Shown in pieces: positions 60,689 through 64,000 of a stretch of DNA of 64,000 nt. Numbering within the stretch: position 1 is the stretch's first letter; every line of letters starts with the position of its first letter. The translations under genes were made by a program, and so were the position numbers. The stretch is taken from assembly GCA_963977005.1 (NCBI GenBank), contig CAXBMQ010000002.1, positions 124,001 through 188,000 of the forward strand, in the 5' to 3' direction. The notes below the pieces were generated by a model, which did no database searches, was not told the origin of the DNA, and was given only the letters and a program-made list of their open reading frames with translations. Source of the DNA: CAXBCP01 sp963977005. Its GTDB lineage: Bacteria; Pseudomonadota; Alphaproteobacteria; MPNO01; UBA830.

Positions 60689-62080
60689 ATGGCAGAGAAC
60701 GGGTTGACCCAGGATATCAACGCGCGCTGGACACGCGTCCGTGGCGTGCTGCGTGCCGAAGTCGGCGATTCGGCCTATAAAAGCTGGCTGAAACCGCTGA
60801 ATCTGGTCGAATACGCCGATGGCGTCGTAAAACTGTCCGTGCCGACGCGTTTTATGCGCGACTGGGTGGCAAATCACTACGGAGAGCGTATTTCCGCTTT
60901 GTGGTCGGACGGAAATTCGCCGGTTTCGGATGTCGACATATTCGTCCTGGCCGACAAGGAAGACGTCCGCGCGGCGGCAGCGGCGAAGCCGGCCTCGGAA
61001 ACGACGGTGCGGGCCACCGAAGGCGCGCGGGTATCGCCCGATCGTGTCGAGGGCGATGTCAGCGCCGCGCTGGATCCCCGGTTCAAATTTGATAATTTCG
61101 TCGTCGGCAAGCCGAACGAGCTGGCCTATGCAGCCGCGCGCCGGGTCGCCGACTCGCCGACCGCCACGTATAACCCGCTGTTTCTCTATGGCGGGGTGGG
61201 GCTTGGTAAGACCCATCTTATGCATGCGATCGCCTGGCATATTCGCGAACACCAGCCGGACCGCAAGGTGGTTTACCTGTCCGCCGAAAAGTTCATGTAC
61301 CATTTTATCCGGGCGCTCCGGTTCCAGGATACGATGGCGTTCAAGGAACGGTTCCGCTCGGTCGATGTGTTGATGATCGACGATGTTCAGTTCATCAATG
61401 GCAAGGAATCCACCCAGGAAGAGTTTTTCCACACGTTCAACGACCTCGTGGATAACAATCGCCAGGTTGTCGTGTCGGCCGACAAGTCGCCGTCCGACCT
61501 CGAGGGCATGGAGGAGCGCCTGCGCTCGCGCCTCGGCTGGGGTCTGGTCGCGGATATTCATGCCACGACCTACGAACTGCGCCTCGGCATCCTGCATGCC
61601 AAGAAAGACGAGCTGGAAGCGGTTGTGCCGGACAAGGTGCTGGAATTTCTGGCGCACAAGATCACCTCAAGCGTTCGGGAGCTGGAGGGCGCGCTGAACC
61701 GCGTCTCGGCGCATTCCACCCTGATCGGCCGGGAAATCACACTGGAAAGCTGTCAGGAGGTCCTGCACGACCTGCTGCGTGCCAGCGACCGGCGGATCAC
61801 GATCGAGGAAATCCAGAAGCGCGTCGCCGAACATTTCAATATCCGGATGGCAGACATGCATTCCGCGCGTCGGTCGCGGGTGGTTGCGCGGCCGCGCCAG
61901 GTCGCCATGTACCTGTCCAAGCAGCTGACCTCGCGGTCGTTGCCGGAAATCGGCCGGAAGTTCGGCGGCCGCGATCATACGACCGTCATGCACGCGGTGA
62001 AGAAGGTCGAAGAACTGCGGACATCAGACATGAATTTTGCCGAAGACGTGGATCTGCTGCGCCGCATGCTCGAAGGTTAG
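60689..62080 (+). CDS. dnaA: Chromosomal replication initiator protein DnaA
   Basis: AAA+ initiator of replication, 463 residues. Domain I (WTRVRGVLRAEVGDSAYKSW), variable linker, ATPase with Walker A GGVGLGKTH (about 169) and Walker B VLMIDDVQFINGKESTQEEF, and the C-terminal DNA-binding domain with the signature RPRQVAMYLSKQLTSRSLPE, GGRDHTTVMHAVKKV. ATG 60689 is used because the frame upstream overlaps the rhodanese. Confidence 0.97.
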   Translation: MAENGLTQDINARWTRVRGVLRAEVGDSAYKSWLKPLNLVEYADGVVKLSVPTRFMRDWVANHYGERISALWSDGNSPVSDVDIFVLADKEDVRAAAAAKPASETTVRATEGARVSPDRVEGDVSAALDPRFKFDNFVVGKPNELAYAAARRVADSPTATYNPLFLYGGVGLGKTHLMHAIAWHIREHQPDRKVVYLSAEKFMYHFIRALRFQDTMAFKERFRSVDVLMIDDVQFINGKESTQEEFFHTFNDLVDNNRQVVVSADKSPSDLEGMEERLRSRLGWGLVADIHATTYELRLGILHAKKDELEAVVPDKVLEFLAHKITSSVRELEGALNRVSAHSTLIGREITLESCQEVLHDLLRASDRRITIEEIQKRVAEHFNIRMADMHSARRSRVVARPRQVAMYLSKQLTSRSLPEIGRKFGGRDHTTVMHAVKKVEELRTSDMNFAEDVDLLRRMLEG

Positions 62081-62395
62081 CAACGGCCCCGGGGCAGGGC
62101 GCGTCAGCCCTGAAATTCCGCCGCAAAACGCCTGATCGGCCCTGATCCTGCGCCGTCTGATTCGCGCAATCGGGCCGCCGTAATCCGCCGCGCTGTAACC
62201 CCCTGATAACGCTGACCTTTTGCAGGTCCGCCGTAGCCTCGTGAATCTGCGACTTCTCTTGGGATTTCAATGACTTGTGGTATAATTTGCGACCTTTCCA
62301 AGGCTTCGTGGTCTTGATGTGCGTGCCCGGCGGGTGTGACATTCGACAACAAGCCGTCCCGGTGGCCCTAACAGCGTGAAAGCCGACACAAAGCC
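62081..62395. other. 315-bp dnaA-dnaN intergenic region
   Basis: No coding potential. A short hairpin CAGGGC-GCGTCA-GCCCTG (62095-62112) lies just after dnaA without a T tract. The rest holds the dnaN promoter listed separately. No DnaA-box cluster is visible. Confidence 0.5.
62259..62286 (+). promoter_or_regulatory. Candidate promoter of dnaN
   Basis: Consensus -10 TATAAT (62281-62286) with TTGGGA (62259-62264) 16 bp upstream, about 110 bp before the dnaN ATG. Suggests dnaN-recF can be expressed independently of dnaA. Confidence 0.5.
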
Positions 62396-63514
62396 ATGCA
62401 ATTTACCATCGAGCGCAGCACTCTCCTCCGGTCTCTCACCCATGTCCAGGGCGTCGTCGAACGGCGGACGACTATCCCGATCCTGTCGAACGTGCTGCTC
62501 CAGGCCAATGGCGGGAAGCTGGGGCTGACCGCAACGGACATGGACCTTGCCATCATCGAAGGCACGGCGGCAGAGGTCGCCCAGGACGGGTCGACGACTG
62601 TCCCGGCGCACACGCTGTATGACATCGTCCGCAAACTGCCTGAGGGCTCGCAGGTCGAGATCGGCTCCGGCGGCGAGCAGGGCCAGCTGGAAATCAGGTC
62701 GGGCCGCTCAAAGCTGAGCCTGACGACGCTGCCGAGCGAGGATTTCCCGGTTATGTCGGATGGCGACCTGCCGCACCGCTTCACGCTTTCGGCAGACATG
62801 CTGCGCCGCCTGATCGACCGGACGCGCTTCGCCATGTCGACCGAGGAAACCCGCTATTATCTCAACGGGCTCTATTTTCATGCCGCTGAAACGGACGGCT
62901 CCCCCGTTCTCCGGATCGTGGCGACGGACGGCCACCGCCTGGCCCGCGTCGAGGTTCCGTTGCCCGATGGCGCGGCCGGTATGCCGGGCGTGATCGTGCC
63001 GCGCAAGGCCGTTGCCGAAATCCGCAAGCTGATCGACGAGGTCGAAGACGACGTGGAAATCGCCCTGTCGGAAACCAAGATCCGTTTTGCCTTCGCCGAT
63101 GCCGTGCTGACGTCGAAGCTCATTGACGGCACTTTCCCCGATTACGACCGCGTGATCCCCTTCGGCAACGACAAGACCCTCGAAGTGAAACGGAACGAGT
63201 TCGTAAAGGCAGTCGATCTGGTATCGACCATCTCGACGGAGAAATCCCGTGCCATCAAACTGTCTCTGGAAGATGGCAGCCTGGTGCTGACCGCGACCAG
63301 CCCCGAAGCCGGCAGCGCCCGTGAAGAGCTCGATGTCGATTACAATGACGGTTCGCTGGAAATCGGCTTCAATTCGAAATACCTGCTCGATATTACCCAG
63401 CAGATAGAGGGCGACGACGCGAAGTTCATGCTTTCAGACGGGGCGTCGCCGACCCTGGTGCAGGATATGGGCGACACCAGTGCATTGTACGTCCTCATGC
63501 CGATGCGCGTCTGA
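62396..63514 (+). CDS. dnaN: DNA polymerase III beta sliding clamp
   Basis: Processivity clamp, 372 residues, starting MQFTIERSTLLRSLTHVQGV. Three repeated clamp domains are evident, with LTATDMDLAI, FPVMSDGDLPHRFTLSADML, YLNGLYFHAAE and the C-terminal YVLMPMRV. Located between dnaA and recF. Confidence 0.97.
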   Translation: MQFTIERSTLLRSLTHVQGVVERRTTIPILSNVLLQANGGKLGLTATDMDLAIIEGTAAEVAQDGSTTVPAHTLYDIVRKLPEGSQVEIGSGGEQGQLEIRSGRSKLSLTTLPSEDFPVMSDGDLPHRFTLSADMLRRLIDRTRFAMSTEETRYYLNGLYFHAAETDGSPVLRIVATDGHRLARVEVPLPDGAAGMPGVIVPRKAVAEIRKLIDEVEDDVEIALSETKIRFAFADAVLTSKLIDGTFPDYDRVIPFGNDKTLEVKRNEFVKAVDLVSTISTEKSRAIKLSLEDGSLVLTATSPEAGSAREELDVDYNDGSLEIGFNSKYLLDITQQIEGDDAKFMLSDGASPTLVQDMGDTSALYVLMPMRV

Positions 63515-63531
63515 CGCGGCCGGACCGGTTG

Positions 63532-64000
63532 TTGCATAGCGCCCTGGCAAATTCTCCCGAATACACCGCTTCGCCCGAACGCAGCGCGGTGGTCAGGCTT
63601 TCGCTGACGGATTTCCGCAGCTACGCGTCGCTGCGGCTGGACTGCGATGCGCGGCCCGCAGTGCTGACCGGGGCGAACGGAGCGGGCAAGACAAACCTGC
63701 TCGAAGCGATTTCTTTCCTGTTGCCAGGCCGGGGCCTGCGCCGCGCCCGGTTGTCCGATATCACGCGCAGCGATGCCGGTGAGGTCCTGCCCGGCGGATT
63801 GCGCTGGGCCGTCGCCGCCACGCTCGATGCCGCGATGGGGCCGACCGAAATCGGCACCGGCTTCGAGGCGACCGGCGAGGGGGAAGACGGCGGGCGGCGC
63901 GTCTCGCGGATGAACGGTGCGCCGGCGCGCAGCCAGTCGGCTCTGGGCGAGGTCTTTGCCGCTGTGTGGCTGGTCCCTGAAATGGACCGGTTGTTTATGG
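63532..64000 (+). CDS. recF: DNA replication/repair protein RecF (5' part)
   Basis: SMC-like ATPase loading RecA at gaps; cut by the right edge after about 156 residues. N-terminal VVRLSLTDFRSYASLRLDCD and Walker A TGANGAGKTNLLEAISFLLP followed by GRGLRRARLSD identify it. Tandem TTG codons at 63529 and 63532 are the only plausible starts after the dnaN stop; no strong Shine-Dalgarno is present. Confidence 0.93.
   Translation, partial: MHSALANSPEYTASPERSAVVRLSLTDFRSYASLRLDCDARPAVLTGANGAGKTNLLEAISFLLPGRGLRRARLSDITRSDAGEVLPGGLRWAVAATLDAAMGPTEIGTGFEATGEGEDGGRRVSRMNGAPARSQSALGEVFAAVWLVPEMDRLFM

Noticed and set aside
1..64000. CRISPR arrays, insertion sequences, prophage genes, rRNA
   Set aside because: No spaced direct-repeat array, transposase, integrase, phage gene or rRNA sequence was seen.

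Overview
The window is a GC-rich chromosomal segment of an alphaproteobacterium, most like the Rhodospirillales and their relatives. This is inferred from gene content and order: a MucR/Ros regulator, an Irr-type Fur homologue, ornithine-lipid genes olsB-olsA, a PraR-like Xre regulator, a CtrA-type TTAA-N7-TTAA site, and the conserved runs glnD-murJ-trpS, miaB-phoH-ybeY-corC-lnt-xre-metK-trmB-rimP-nusA-ylxR-infB-rbfA-truB-rpsO-pnp, mutM/ubiE-ubiB-coaBC-dut and dnaA-dnaN-recF. Sixty-two protein genes are called; pstC (left edge) and recF (right edge) are cut by the window. I found no tRNA, rRNA, insertion sequence, prophage or CRISPR array.

Layout. 1-4.9 kb (minus): pstC (partial, with a Pho box), phoR and the malic enzyme maeB. 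5.1-14.1 kb: mutS, an isolated 3-hydroxyanthranilate dioxygenase on the minus strand, then glnD, murJ and trpS. 14.2-17.5 kb: a tight TauE exporter / TIGR02186 / universal-stress / Rieske oxygenase cluster. 17.8-21.4 kb: a NifU-like scaffold with a CtrA-type site, then three envelope hydrolases (Bax-like glucosaminidase, polysaccharide deacetylase, VanX-type dipeptidase). 21.4-25.6 kb: tsaB-rimI, a TusA-like protein, mucR, fur, olsB-olsA. 25.9-43.8 kb: a long plus-strand housekeeping block for tRNA modification, ribosome maturation, lipoprotein acylation, SAM synthesis, transcription, translation initiation and RNA decay.

43.9-48.5 kb is an iron/peroxide block: a nitronate-monooxygenase-like flavoprotein with an added four-Cys motif, irr, and a rubrerythrin / CCG-domain Fe-S protein / DUF3501 operon. 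Both irr and the rubrerythrin operon carry near-perfect Irr-box (ICE) palindromes. 48.7-51.0 kb is a compact partner-switching module: STAS protein, receiver-PP2C phosphatase, RsbW-like kinase. 51.1-58.1 kb: SH3 protein, 2-hydroxyacid dehydrogenase, and a minus-strand run ubiE-ubiB-coaBC-dut-ThiF/MoeB-DsrE. 58.1-64 kb: mutM (with an unusual zinc finger), a small secreted protein, rpsT with a terminator, an AT-rich possible origin/leader region, a rhodanese, dnaA, dnaN and recF.

Most of the window is ordinary core genome. The parts most worth following are the Irr-box/rubrerythrin/DUF3501 circuit, the partner-switching module with no local target, the overlapping ThiF-DsrE pair, the CtrA-type site in front of the NifU-like gene, and the rhodanese in the dnaA leader region.
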